Source: Acidobacteriaceae bacterium (GTDB lineage Bacteria > Acidobacteriota > Terriglobia > Terriglobales > Acidobacteriaceae). Taken from it: a stretch of 64,000 nucleotides of DNA. The translations under genes were made by a program, and so were the position numbers. The stretch covers positions 100,542-164,541 of the forward strand of contig PLDC01000004.1 in NCBI GenBank assembly GCA_003134995.1, given 5' to 3'. Under the pieces are notes generated by a model. It was given only the letters and a program-made list of their open reading frames with translations. It searched no databases and was not told the origin of the DNA. Positions 27,173 through 35,856 of the stretch are shown piece by piece. How positions within the stretch are numbered: the stretch's first letter is position 1; each line of letters starts with the position of its first letter.

Positions 27173-29194
27173 ATGCGCACTTTCATTCCGTTTGCTATCG
27201 TCATATTCATGAGCACAGTGGTTGCCGAAACCCTCACCGCCCAGACTTTGCCCGCGCCGCAGGCAGTCACCGATCCCAAGCAGATCGCCTCGAAATCCAA
27301 CCTGCAGGTTGAGCCGCGCAGCCTCACCATCGAAAAGCTCTACATGACGCGCCAGGTCGGCCGGCCCACGTGGTCGCCCGACGGCAAGAGCATCGCGTTC
27401 GTCTCAAACATGAGCGGACGCAACAATCTGTGGCTCGTCCCGGCGGAAGGTGGGTGGCCGGTGCAGCTCACGGTGAGCGACCAGCGACAAACTTCGCCAG
27501 CGTGGTCGCCCGATGGCAAATGGATCGCGTATCAATCCGACTACGATGGGGACGAACTGTGGGATATTTTTCTGGTCTCGCCTAAGACCGGCAAAGTGGT
27601 CAACCTCACCAGCACGCGCGAGATCGCCGAGATGGATCCCACATGGTCGCCCGACGGACGCTACCTTGCGTACCTGGTGAAACCAAAGACCTCGGCGGCC
27701 CACGAGATCGATATTTATGACACGGCGATGCGCGAGGTGAAGCACCTCACCACCGGCACTCCGCAGGACAAGGGCAACTCCAATCCCATTTGGTCGAAGG
27801 ACGGGAAATATATTGTCTACACGCAGGAGCAGGCCAAGGGCACGGATTCGAATATCTTTATCGCCGAGGTTGCGACTGGAAAAAGCACGCTGCTCACGCC
27901 GCATGAGGGCGAGCAGAGGTTTTTCGCCAATGATAATGATCCGGCGTTGGGGAAGGACGGCGGGCAGATACTTATCACTTCCAATGCCGCGAATGGCTAT
28001 GACAACATCGGCCTCATCGAATACACAAGTAAAGGTCCGTCACTCGCTCCATCTCGGACGAAATGGCTCACCAATGATAAATGGGAAATTCGCGGCGGCG
28101 AGTTCTCACCCGATGGCAAGCACATCACGTTCAGCGCCAACGTCGATGGCAACGAAGACATTTATCTGCATGATCTCGCGAGCGGCAAGTCAACAATGTT
28201 GCCCATCCCAAAAGGCGTGAACGAGCCTGCCGGCGGGCATTCTGCATTCACTAAAGACGGCGCGCGCCTGCTTTACTACCATAACGGCCCCACAGCTCCG
28301 GGAGATCTTTGGGTGTATACGCTGGCGACCGGCAAATCGCATCAGGTAACGCATTCGCTCGTCGCCGGAGTTCAGTCGGAGGACATGGTCGAGCCTTATC
28401 TGGTGCACTATCCCAGCCGCGACGGCAAGTGGACCATCTCCGCATTTCTCTATGTCCCCTTCAATATGGCGCGCAACGGCGAGAACGCCGCCATCGTTTA
28501 CATCCACGGTGGACCGGCTTCGCAGACCATGAATTTGTTCAACCGTTTCGTGCAGTACGCCGCCAATCAAGGCTACATGGTGCTCGCGCCCAACTACCGC
28601 GGCTCGACGGGATACGGAAAAGAATTTCAGCAGGCGAATTTATTCGACATGGGCGGCGGCGATTTGCAGGACGTGCTGGCCGGCGTCGACTGGATCAAGC
28701 AGACCGGCCATCTCGATCCGAAAAAGATTGCCGTCATGGGCGGGAGCTACGGCGGCTATCTCAGCATGATGTCAGTCACCAAAGCGCCTGACGTCTGGGC
28801 CGCGGGCGTGCCTATCGTTCCTTTTGTGAACTGGTTCACAGAAATCGAGAACGAAGATCCCGTGCTGCAACAATCCGATCTTGCGACCATGGGCGATGTG
28901 GTGAAAAACAAAGCGCTCTACGAAGACCGCTCGCCCATCAACTTCATCGATCGGATCAAAGCCCCACTGCTGTTGCTTGCGGGCGGACACGATCCACGCT
29001 GCCCGAAGTCGGAAACGCAGCAGGTGGTCGATGCCATCAAAAAACGCGGTGGCACCGTCGACTACAAGATTTACGAAAATGAAGGTCACGGCTTCGCCCG
29101 CGTAGAGAATCAGATCGACGCGTACCGGCGGGTCGCAGACTTTCTAATGGCGCACGTGCCGCCGGCGGATTGCAGTTGTTCGCTGACGGAATAA
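27173..29194 (+). CDS. Secreted S9-family prolyl oligopeptidase / acylaminoacyl peptidase
   Basis: The 673-residue protein has an N-terminal signal peptide (MRTFIPFAIVIFMSTVVA) and a beta-propeller of PD40/TolB-like blades at about 40-400 with repeated WSPDGK elements. An alpha/beta-hydrolase domain follows. The catalytic Ser is in GGSYGGYLS, the Asp in LLAGGHDPRCP and the His in NEGHGFAR. These enzymes cut short peptides in the periplasm or outside the cell; proteins like this are abundant in Acidobacteria. It stands alone, converging on the DUF2834 gene. Confidence 0.92.
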   Translation: MRTFIPFAIVIFMSTVVAETLTAQTLPAPQAVTDPKQIASKSNLQVEPRSLTIEKLYMTRQVGRPTWSPDGKSIAFVSNMSGRNNLWLVPAEGGWPVQLTVSDQRQTSPAWSPDGKWIAYQSDYDGDELWDIFLVSPKTGKVVNLTSTREIAEMDPTWSPDGRYLAYLVKPKTSAAHEIDIYDTAMREVKHLTTGTPQDKGNSNPIWSKDGKYIVYTQEQAKGTDSNIFIAEVATGKSTLLTPHEGEQRFFANDNDPALGKDGGQILITSNAANGYDNIGLIEYTSKGPSLAPSRTKWLTNDKWEIRGGEFSPDGKHITFSANVDGNEDIYLHDLASGKSTMLPIPKGVNEPAGGHSAFTKDGARLLYYHNGPTAPGDLWVYTLATGKSHQVTHSLVAGVQSEDMVEPYLVHYPSRDGKWTISAFLYVPFNMARNGENAAIVYIHGGPASQTMNLFNRFVQYAANQGYMVLAPNYRGSTGYGKEFQQANLFDMGGGDLQDVLAGVDWIKQTGHLDPKKIAVMGGSYGGYLSMMSVTKAPDVWAAGVPIVPFVNWFTEIENEDPVLQQSDLATMGDVVKNKALYEDRSPINFIDRIKAPLLLLAGGHDPRCPKSETQQVVDAIKKRGGTVDYKIYENEGHGFARVENQIDAYRRVADFLMAHVPPADCSCSLTE

Positions 29195-29207
29195 AGTCAC
29201 GATCTGG

Positions 29208-29561
29208 TCACGCTGGCGCGGGAACGCCGTCCACTCGCTTGAGTTCTTCCATTCTCAATTCCCGCATATAGAGAAACATCGGCAGGGCGAGCGAAACGCC
29301 CACCGTCAGCATCGCTAACACCGGAAGCCATCTGCGGCGAATCTTCAGCCTTCCGCTTTCGACTCGCATAAACGCGATCAACACGACAGCGGAGACTAAC
29401 ACGTCCATTCCGAAAAAAGCGCTGATCCGGTTGGCGAAAAGTTCGCGGACGAAGAGCGAAAGATTTATTCCATGGTGTTGAAGTACCCACGGCACAAACT
29501 GCCAGTAGGGCAGGATAGCCCCGACAAAACAAAGCACGAGGTAAATCGTCTTCGGTTTCAT
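29208..29561 (-). CDS. DUF2834 membrane protein
   Basis: This 117-residue protein has three to four transmembrane helices and the DUF2834 pattern: YLVLCFVGAILPYWQFVPW at the N-terminus, then FFGMDVLVSAVVLIAF in the middle. The family has no known function. It is the last gene of the leftward heme operon, 46 bases after hemD, and need not be functionally linked. Confidence 0.78.
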   Translation of the reverse strand: MKPKTIYLVLCFVGAILPYWQFVPWVLQHHGINLSLFVRELFANRISAFFGMDVLVSAVVLIAFMRVESGRLKIRRRWLPVLAMLTVGVSLALPMFLYMRELRMEELKRVDGVPAPA

Positions 29562-29607
29562 CCCGGCAATTTAACAGATCGGGAGCCGTGCGTGTCGAAG
29601 TGTGCCG

Positions 29608-30429
29608 CTACACCCAGGCCTTTGAGGGACTCTGCTTAGACATGAATCGCACAATGGCCTCCACCAGGCCCGGAATCGTGAACTTCCTGGCCGCAATGTC
29701 TGCCCGCAAGCCAAGCTCGCGCAAAGTAGAAGACGTCACAGGACCGATCGAGGCAAGCTTTACATCATTGAAGTTCGCTTTGCGCGCGCCAAGCAAAGTT
29801 ACAAAATTGCGCGCGGTGGAAGAACTGGTAAATGTAACCACATGCGGGCGGCGCCGCGGATTCTTCAGCGCGCTTTGCAAGCGCGTGCGCGAAGATTGCG
29901 GCACAACCGTTTCATAGGCTTCCACCACATCCACATGAGCTCCGGCCTTGCGCAACTCGGTCGGAATGACGTCGCGAGCGACCTTAGCGCGCACCAGCAG
30001 CACTCGCTTCCCTCGCACCCGCCTCTGCAGGCTGCGAACGACGGACTCCGCGACATATTCTTTGGGGACAACATCCACGTGGATGCCGTGCTGTTCGATC
30101 GCCCTCTTTGTCGCAGGGCCAATGGCCGCGACGTTCAAGTGCTTGAAATTTTGCTTCAGCCTAAGTTTGGCGAGCCGCTCCCACATTGCCTCGACGCCAT
30201 TCGCGCTGGTTAGAATGAGCCAGTCATATCCCTCGAGATTTTTCAATGCCGAATCGAGCGGCTTGAAGCTGCGCGGTTTGCGGATTTCGATGAACGGAAT
30301 TTCAAGCACGCTAGCGCCCAATTTGCGTAATTCGCCAGAAAGCGCACCGGCCTGATGGCGCGCGCGGCCCACCAGCACGCGTACGCCCGCCAGTGGCTGA
30401 TCACTTGAGATTTGGGTCTTCCTCTTCAT
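29608..30429 (-). CDS. hemD: Uroporphyrinogen-III synthase
   Basis: The 273-residue, two-domain protein cyclises hydroxymethylbilane to uroporphyrinogen III, inverting ring D. It opens with a VLVGRARHQAGALSGELRKLG segment, then ILTSANGVEAMWERL in domain 1 and VTFTSSSTARNFVTLLG in domain 2, ending with the typical SIGPVTSSTLRELG element. Sequence conservation in this family is low, but the hem operon context (hemA, hemC upstream) supports the call. Two extra genes separate it from hemC. Confidence 0.9.
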   Translation of the reverse strand: MKRKTQISSDQPLAGVRVLVGRARHQAGALSGELRKLGASVLEIPFIEIRKPRSFKPLDSALKNLEGYDWLILTSANGVEAMWERLAKLRLKQNFKHLNVAAIGPATKRAIEQHGIHVDVVPKEYVAESVVRSLQRRVRGKRVLLVRAKVARDVIPTELRKAGAHVDVVEAYETVVPQSSRTRLQSALKNPRRRPHVVTFTSSSTARNFVTLLGARKANFNDVKLASIGPVTSSTLRELGLRADIAARKFTIPGLVEAIVRFMSKQSPSKAWV

Positions 30430-30467
30430 GGTTAGAGTAGGCAGGCAAAGAACCAGCCCAGGTGATC

Positions 30468-31112
30468 TTAGTCGTTCTCTTTCTTAACTGTCTTCAGCCC
30501 GAGCCCCTGTTCGCGCATCAACTGAGAGACTCCCGACACCAAGGTATCCTCAGATTTATCCAGTGATGCGATCACATTCGACTGATCCTGCAGGGTTCGA
30601 TTCTGGCTTAGTTTGAACTTGCCTTCGATCCTGGTGGCAACTATTTCGAAGCCCACAATCTGGCGTAGCATGTTCTCGCGAAATGTCGGGGTGGTTTGCT
30701 TCCACTGCGAGCGGTATGCTGGATCAAAGGTTTCAATCAGTTCGTCGAGCATTCCGTGCAACTCCCCCGGCGAGGAGACAATTCGCGCGTCGCCGTAGAC
30801 GTGCGCCGCCGCATAGTTCCACGTGGGAACGCTATCGAGCGCAACGTAGTTGCTGGGCGAAATATAGGAATGCGCTCCGTGAAAAATCGTCAAACACTGC
30901 GCCTGCCGTTCGAGATAGTGCCAGTGCGGGTTGGCCTTCGCCACATGTCCGCGCAATACGGTCTTCCCTTCTTTGGCATCGACAGAAAGTGGCAAATGCG
31001 TCGCAAACGGGCCTTCATCGGTAGCCGAAATCAGGATGGCAAAAGGATTCGCCCGCATGAACGCAATAGCGTCAGCATCGTGGCGCAAACGAAAATGTTC
31101 AGGAATGTACAC
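30468..31112 (-). CDS. FMN-binding PaiB-family protein
   Basis: The 214-residue protein belongs to the PaiB/FMN_bind_2 family: MYIPEHFRLRHDADAIAFMR, then FATHLPLSVD, HAHWHY-type KANPHWHYLE, PSNYVALDSVPTWNYAA and HVYGDARIV. Bacillus PaiB was linked to repression of protease and sporulation genes, but the fold is a split barrel that binds FMN or heme-like cofactors. Its place in the heme operon is suggestive of a heme or flavin role, though that is inference. Confidence 0.85.
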   Translation of the reverse strand: MYIPEHFRLRHDADAIAFMRANPFAILISATDEGPFATHLPLSVDAKEGKTVLRGHVAKANPHWHYLERQAQCLTIFHGAHSYISPSNYVALDSVPTWNYAAAHVYGDARIVSSPGELHGMLDELIETFDPAYRSQWKQTTPTFRENMLRQIVGFEIVATRIEGKFKLSQNRTLQDQSNVIASLDKSEDTLVSGVSQLMREQGLGLKTVKKEND

Positions 31113-31125
31113 AGATTGTGCTTTT

Positions 31126-31632
31126 CTACTTTGCGGGTGACTCCGCCGACTGCTTCCTTCGCACGTAGATAACTTTTTCTACTTCGGCGATCACAACTCC
31201 GGCTTCATCTTTCACTTCTACCGTAAAAACAGGTTCATACTTCGGCAGCGTCTTCAGTTTCTCGCGAATGTCGTCGATCTGAATGTCGGACAAACGAAAT
31301 TCCGCGCGCACGGTTCCCTTCCCCGGTTTTCGATAGCGGATGGTCGCCGCTTTATCCCAGACGATGTAATCGCGGCCAAGGTTCGCCATCAGCATGAGCA
31401 TATAGAACGGATCGGTCATGGCAAACAGCGATCCACCGAATTGCGTGCCGACGTAGTTGGCATTCCAGAAGCGCAGCTTCATCTCAACATCGACCGCCTT
31501 CATGTCAGGCGCAATGCGCATGACGCGAATGCCCATGCCCAGGAATGGTGGCCAGAAGTTGATCCAGCGGCGAAGAGCGCGCGACTTCTTGCCACCGCCG
31601 AGAAGTTGCAGAAGCACGCTGCCGCTCTTCAT
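31126..31632 (-). CDS. DUF4442 hotdog-fold protein (possible thioesterase)
   Basis: The 168-residue protein has the DUF4442 layout: an N-terminal helical part (RRWINFWPPFLGMGIRV), LRFWNANYVGTQFGGSLFAM with a polar residue at the putative thioester site, and a C-terminal strand VEKVIYVRRK. Relatives are hotdog-fold acyl-CoA thioesterase-like proteins. The substrate is unknown. It is co-directional with hemC upstream (33 bases) and the PaiB gene downstream (13 bases). Confidence 0.8.
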   Translation of the reverse strand: MKSGSVLLQLLGGGKKSRALRRWINFWPPFLGMGIRVMRIAPDMKAVDVEMKLRFWNANYVGTQFGGSLFAMTDPFYMLMLMANLGRDYIVWDKAATIRYRKPGKGTVRAEFRLSDIQIDDIREKLKTLPKYEPVFTVEVKDEAGVVIAEVEKVIYVRRKQSAESPAK

Positions 31633-31665
31633 GCTCGATCGCGATCCGGGGTCTTCATTCAGAAC

Positions 31666-32607
31666 TCAAGGTTGCGGCGGCACAGCGAGACCACGACCGT
31701 ACACGGCCGCGAGAATCTCGTCGCCGCCACGGCCGAGCAATGTTTCGCCCACCGCATTGCCGAGCGCTTCGGGATCATCGAGATCGCCGTCGCGCGACTC
31801 ACGCAGAAGCTTCGATCCATCGGGATCGGCAACGATGGCTTCGAGGTGCAGCTTGCCATTTTTCATTTCAGCAAATGCGCCGATCGGAACCTGGCAACCT
31901 CCGCCGAGACTGTTGAGCAGAGCGCGCTCGCAGGTGGTCGCAGCGCGCGCCGCATCATCGTTCAAAAATGCAAGGTGCTGACGCGTAGCCGAATCGCCCA
32001 ACCGGATTTCTATGCCGAGCGCGCCCTGGCCGGCAGCAGGGCACATAATTTCCGCGGGGATGATCTGCTTGACCAGTTCAGTTTTTCCCAGACGCTTCAG
32101 CCCAGCCGAAGCCAGAATAATAGCGTCGTATTCTCCTTGTTCGAGTTTGCGCAGGCGCGTATCGACATTGCCGCGCAGAGGATGAATATCGAGATCGGGA
32201 CGAACCGCCTTCAGTTGTGCCTGACGGCGCAGGCTGGAGGTTCCCACGCGCGCGGCGTGCGGCAGTTCCTGAAAGCTCGAATACTTGCGCGAACAGAAAG
32301 CATCGCGCGGATCTTGCCGCTCGGTGATGGCCGCGATTTCGAATCCCGGCGGAAGTTCGGTCGGCAAGTCCTTCAACGAATGCACGGCGAGATCGACGCG
32401 CCCAGCGGCGAGCGCCTCTTCAATTTCTTTCGTGAACATGCCCTTGGTGCCGACCATGGCGAGGGCGACGTCAGTAATCTTGTCGCCGGTAGTGTGGATG
32501 ATTTCGATTTCCACTTCGTGGCCGCGAGCGCGCAGCTGAGCGGAGATGTGGTTGGATTGCCAGAGGGCGAGCTGCGAGCCGCGGGAGCCGATGCGGAGCT
32601 TAGGCAT
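31666..32607 (-). CDS. hemC: Hydroxymethylbilane synthase (porphobilinogen deaminase)
   Basis: The 313-residue enzyme polymerises four porphobilinogens to hydroxymethylbilane. It begins [17 protein letters not shown] and carries the dipyrromethane-cofactor loop [14 protein letters not shown] with the cofactor Cys, the [14 protein letters not shown] strand and SSLRRQAQL for substrate binding. The 368-base gap upstream, between it and hemA, holds the unusual tRNA gene and a small hairpin, so hemC may be separately controlled. Confidence 0.96.
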   Translation of the reverse strand: MPKLRIGSRGSQLALWQSNHISAQLRARGHEVEIEIIHTTGDKITDVALAMVGTKGMFTKEIEEALAAGRVDLAVHSLKDLPTELPPGFEIAAITERQDPRDAFCSRKYSSFQELPHAARVGTSSLRRQAQLKAVRPDLDIHPLRGNVDTRLRKLEQGEYDAIILASAGLKRLGKTELVKQIIPAEIMCPAAGQGALGIEIRLGDSATRQHLAFLNDDAARAATTCERALLNSLGGGCQVPIGAFAEMKNGKLHLEAIVADPDGSKLLRESRDGDLDDPEALGNAVGETLLGRGGDEILAAVYGRGLAVPPQP

Positions 32608-32644
32608 GGGATGAGCTCCGAGGTAGGGTGTCGTGCAAATGCAA

Positions 32645-32667
32645 AAGGCGGCTGGTTAGGCCGCCTT
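32645..32667 (-). terminator. Hairpin in hemC leader, possible weak terminator of the tRNA transcript
   Basis: An 8-bp stem AAGGCGGC/GCCGCCTT with a 7-base loop lies 38 bases before the hemC start. Reading leftward it is followed by TTTTGCATTTGC, a poor T-tract. It could end or process the upstream hemA-tRNA transcript, or sequester hemC translation. The functional direction is inferred. Confidence 0.45.
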
Positions 32668-32787
32668 GAAAAATAGATACCGTGCCGCGCTTGAGAACCA
32701 TTTTTAACATAGCACTTGACCTACAGGTCGTCAAGAAACATTCGCTAGTTAAAGTGATTCTAAAGTCCCGTGGGTCGCGTAGTACGG

Positions 32788-32881
32788 CGGAGAGTAAGGG
32801 ACTCGAACCCCTCGCGGCTGCGAACAGCCGCGACCCACGGTTCTCAAGCGCGGCCCAGTACCCACACTGGTAGTACTCTCC
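32788..32881 (-). tRNA. Unusual class II tRNA with 8/4 acceptor branch (allo-tRNA-like), anticodon probably GAG
   Basis: The 94-base RNA folds fully. Acceptor: 8 bp, GGAGAGTA (32881-32874) with TACTCTCC (32796-32789). D-arm: CCAGTG/TACTGG, six pairs including one G-U, with a four-base loop, as in selenocysteine tRNA. Anticodon arm: CCGCG/CGTGG, then a C-C mismatch around TTGAGAA. Variable arm: 8 bp CGCGGCTG/CAGCCGCG with a TTCG loop. T-arm: only 4 bp (GGGG/CCCT) around TTCGAGT. Discriminator is G (serine-like), no CCA encoded. Canonical tRNAs have 7/5; 8/4 and 9/3 types with serine features were reported from Acidobacteria by Mukai, Söll and colleagues. GAG would read CUC/CUU leucine codons. 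It lies between hemA and hemC, same strand. Confidence 0.82.
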
Positions 32882-32914
32882 GAAGCCCCGATTGAGCAAC
32901 GCCAGAGTACTACC
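32869..32914. repeat. 11-bp inverted repeat overlapping the tRNA 5' end
   Basis: GGTAGTACTCT (32869-32879), which is the tRNA acceptor/D junction on the other strand, is exactly inverted as AGAGTACTACC at 32904-32914. A second small hairpin, ACTACC-GCCAA-GGTAGT, covers 32909-32925. The precursor RNA could therefore form a hairpin that competes with the acceptor stem. Further tRNA-like fragments lie on the opposite strand at 32684-32699 and 32768-32785. Confidence 0.75.
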
Positions 32915-32975
32915 GCCAAGGTAGTAAAGTTCACGGATTCGCTCGAAGCACGAAAAAAATCGTTCCATTATGGTC

Positions 32976-34301
32976 CTAGTGACCCGACCCCACTTCTTTC
33001 TTACTCGAAGCTTCTCTATTCGCTTGCGATGCCGGACCTTTTTCTTTGTCGTGGAGATTGAACAGTCTTCGCACCACGTCAATCACGGTGGTTGCCTCGG
33101 AATCGCGGGCGGCGGTTTTCAAAGTCGTGATCGGCGTGTGCATGACTTTGTTGATGATGCCGCGAGTCAGTGCTTCGACGGCCATTTCTTGTTCCGGCGT
33201 GAGATGGCCCATGCGTCCGCGTACGCGATCAATTTCGGCCTGGCGAATGGTTTCCAGGTGATCCTGCAAGCTCACAATTGTCGGAACCACATCGAGCGTA
33301 TGCAGCCGAGCTTCGAATCTTTCGACTTCGCTGGTGATGATGGCTTCGGCTAGCTCGGCTTCGTGACGGCGGTCGGCGACATGGCTCGACACGGCCTGTT
33401 GCAGGTCGTCGATATCGTAGGCGAAAATGCCGTCGAGCTTGGCCATCTCCGGCGAAACGTCGCGCGGGACGGCAATGTCGATGAAGAACATCGGCTTGTT
33501 CTTGCGGCGCGAGAGAAACTGTTCTCCGTGCTCCTTGCGGAAAATGGCATGAGGTGCGCCCGTAGAAGTAATGACGATATCGGCTTTGTCGCAAGCGTTG
33601 TAAAGATCTTCAAATTTTATGGCCTGCCCGTTGAATCTTTGCGCCAGTCCGATGGCGCGCCCATAGGTTCGGTTCGCGACGAAAATCGAGGCACACCCAT
33701 GCGCCATCAGATGGCGCGCCGCGAGTTCGCTCATCTTACCTGCGCCAACGATAAAAACATTCTTCCCTTGCAGCGTGCCGAAAATCTTTTTGGCCAGCTC
33801 CACCGCAACCGACGCGATAGAAACCGAGGACGACCCCACGGCGGTCTCCGTACGCACTCGCTTGGCCACGGCAAACGCACGGGTAAAGAGCTGATCCAGT
33901 TGTCCGCGCACCGAACCCACGGCGCGGGCTGTAGCGTAAGCCTCTTTCACCTGCCCAAGAATCTGGGCTTCACCGACCACCATCGAATCCAGGCTAGAAG
34001 CCACGCGGAAGATGTGGCGCACTGCCTCTTTTTCGCGAAACTCGTACAGGTGCGAATCCAGTTCAGCCGCGGTCAGATGAAAGTGATCGTGCAGAAATCC
34101 GCGAAGGTCAGCACATCCGTTCGATGTATGCGTGATCACTTCCACGCGATTGCACGTGGAAATAATCATGCCTTCCTCAATGCCAGGGTGCGCGGTGAGA
34201 TCGCGGCAGCAGTCGGGCAGGTTCTTTTCAGATATCGCCAGGCGCTCCCGCACTTCGAGCGGCGCGCTCTTGTGATTCACGCCAATGAGCTGGTATCTCA
34301 T
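32976..34301 (-). CDS. hemA: Glutamyl-tRNA reductase
   Basis: The protein is 441 residues from the Met of MRYQLIGVNHKSAPLEVRE; a longer frame back to 34415 overlaps the upstream gene and lacks family similarity. The catalytic Cys is in STCNRVEVI, the NADPH-binding part has FIVGAGKMSELAARHL, and a C-terminal dimerisation helix follows. It reduces glutamyl-tRNA(Glu) to glutamate-1-semialdehyde, the first step of C5-pathway heme synthesis. It lies 10 bases after the ccsA-like gene. An odd tRNA gene sits 94 bases past its stop. Confidence 0.96.
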   Translation of the reverse strand: MRYQLIGVNHKSAPLEVRERLAISEKNLPDCCRDLTAHPGIEEGMIISTCNRVEVITHTSNGCADLRGFLHDHFHLTAAELDSHLYEFREKEAVRHIFRVASSLDSMVVGEAQILGQVKEAYATARAVGSVRGQLDQLFTRAFAVAKRVRTETAVGSSSVSIASVAVELAKKIFGTLQGKNVFIVGAGKMSELAARHLMAHGCASIFVANRTYGRAIGLAQRFNGQAIKFEDLYNACDKADIVITSTGAPHAIFRKEHGEQFLSRRKNKPMFFIDIAVPRDVSPEMAKLDGIFAYDIDDLQQAVSSHVADRRHEAELAEAIITSEVERFEARLHTLDVVPTIVSLQDHLETIRQAEIDRVRGRMGHLTPEQEMAVEALTRGIINKVMHTPITTLKTAARDSEATTVIDVVRRLFNLHDKEKGPASQANREASSKKEVGSGH

Positions 34302-34311
34302 ATTCGGCCAA

Positions 34312-35124
34312 TCATGAGGCGACAAACCTGTGAATCGTCGAAAAGTAGTTTGCGGCCCACGCCACCACCGCCGCCACAAACGCACAAGTCGCCAGCACGG
34401 CGGCGCGGCGTCCACGCCATCCCGAATTCCACCGCGTGAAGACCATGATCATGTAAACCAGCCACATCAGGATCGACAGCAGAATCTTAGGGTCGGCAAA
34501 GTCGATGTGCCCGTAAGTCGACATAGCCACGACCGAGCCTGTAATCAAGCCCAGCGTCATGAAAGGAAAACCGAGCAGCAACGAGCGGTAACCAATCTGG
34601 TCGATCACTTCGAGCGCAGGCAGAAAAGAAATCAGGCTGCTGGGTTTCTTGGCTTTCAGACGGCGCTCCTGCAACAGATAGAGCAAGCTCGCGCCGAAGC
34701 TGAGCACCAGCGCGGCATAGCCGGTGAAAATCAAAATGATGTGCGCGATCAGCCATCCCTTGTGCTGGACGAAACCCGTCAGCAGCACCGGTTGCTCGTC
34801 TATAGCCGCGACGAACGTCAGAAAAAACACGATCGGAAATACCACCACGCCCGGCGAAGTGGTCTGATAAATCGAATAGATGATCATAAAAAATGTCATC
34901 GAAAAGAACGCCAGCAGCGACTCTCCGTTATGCACCGAGGCCCAGACCACATGACCCGCGAGGAAGAGCTCAACCAGCGAAACGAAATGAAACACCATGC
35001 CCAGGCTGGCCGCATGCAGCGCGATGCGGCTGAAAAGATCGCTGGTGCGGGTGAGTGCAAAGAAAGCGTAGGTCAGCCCGATGAAATAACAAGCCAGCGC
35101 GAATCGTAGCCAAAGCAATGACAT
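34312..35124 (-). CDS. CcsA/HemX-like cytochrome c assembly membrane protein
   Basis: The 270-residue protein has eight predicted transmembrane helices. Family features include the conserved HIILIFTGYAALVLSFGASL segment and a YRSLLLGFPFMTLGLITG segment, but the tryptophan-rich WGxxWxWD signature of full CcsA is not evident. It is therefore closer to HemX, which modulates HemA level in Bacillus and often precedes hemA. It heads the operon and is followed directly by hemA. A role in heme handling is inferred from that context. Confidence 0.82.
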   Translation of the reverse strand: MSLLWLRFALACYFIGLTYAFFALTRTSDLFSRIALHAASLGMVFHFVSLVELFLAGHVVWASVHNGESLLAFFSMTFFMIIYSIYQTTSPGVVVFPIVFFLTFVAAIDEQPVLLTGFVQHKGWLIAHIILIFTGYAALVLSFGASLLYLLQERRLKAKKPSSLISFLPALEVIDQIGYRSLLLGFPFMTLGLITGSVVAMSTYGHIDFADPKILLSILMWLVYMIMVFTRWNSGWRGRRAAVLATCAFVAAVVAWAANYFSTIHRFVAS

Positions 35125-35304
35125 AAGCTAGGTAAGTATCAGAGTCCGCTGAGTTTAATGCAAGTAACGCCCGGAACCCCGAGGGACTTCATCCCTTTCC
35201 ACGCATTATATTCTGCACATGAATCGCGCAGGCGGAAACGGCAATCGTCACACGCGGTTGTGATCTGGGTCACGAGCGGGTATTCACGGAGCAACTCATT
35301 TCAA

Positions 35305-35685
35305 CTACTCCACGCCCAAACTTGCGAGCGCTTCCTCAAGTGAAGCCGCATCGATCACCAGACGGCGCCCATGCGCCTTCATATCTTCAAGTTCATCAAA
35401 GGCGCGAAAGAGCCGCAGCTTCGCCGAAGCGTATTGTTCCGCCTCGGTCAGAGGACGCCTGTGAGCCGCAGCCCAACCCGCCACAGTCTTTTCCGGCAGG
35501 AAGACGCTGACGGCATAAGTTAGCTTGCGATCAGAGGTCACGTCGAAAACGAATTCCGTAGCCGGCGCCTCGAGATCTTCGGCAAGAGCGGCCCGCTGAC
35601 CCACAAAGTAGTACTGGTAAACGTAGCCCTGGGCGCCGGCGTAGGTCTTCAGGCGGCGAATGGTCTTATCTTTATCCACAGACAT
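35305..35685 (-). CDS. Conserved hypothetical protein
   Basis: This soluble protein of 126 residues, MSVDKDKTIRRLKTYAGAQG..., has YVYQYYFVGQRAALAED, FVFDVTSDRKLTYAVSVFLP and a C-terminal helical LRLFRAFDELEDMK segment. There is no signal peptide, membrane segment or catalytic motif I can name. The gene is isolated, upstream of the heme operon, with about 180 bases of featureless DNA between. Confidence 0.65.
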   Translation of the reverse strand: MSVDKDKTIRRLKTYAGAQGYVYQYYFVGQRAALAEDLEAPATEFVFDVTSDRKLTYAVSVFLPEKTVAGWAAAHRRPLTEAEQYASAKLRLFRAFDELEDMKAHGRRLVIDAASLEEALASLGVE

Positions 35686-35856
35686 GCAGACATAAAAACG
35701 AAGGTCATCCTACTTGAACCGGGAACTACAGGCAACCCCTTGACAACAAGACGCAAAGCCCGACTCGAGTACTATCGCGATTTTTCAACAGTAATCAACT
35801 CCAGAGATCAAGAGGTCATGGCCCGACCCCTCTTTCTTTCTGGGCCGTGTGGAGGT

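Noticed and set aside
32788..32881. Selenocysteine tRNA (selC)
   Set aside because: The long acceptor, Sec-like D-arm and long variable arm fit, but there is no TCA anticodon and the T-stem has only 4 bp rather than 5.
32788..32881. Ordinary leucine tRNA (GAG)
   Set aside because: Leucine tRNAs have A73 and a 7/5 branch; this one has G73 and 8/4.
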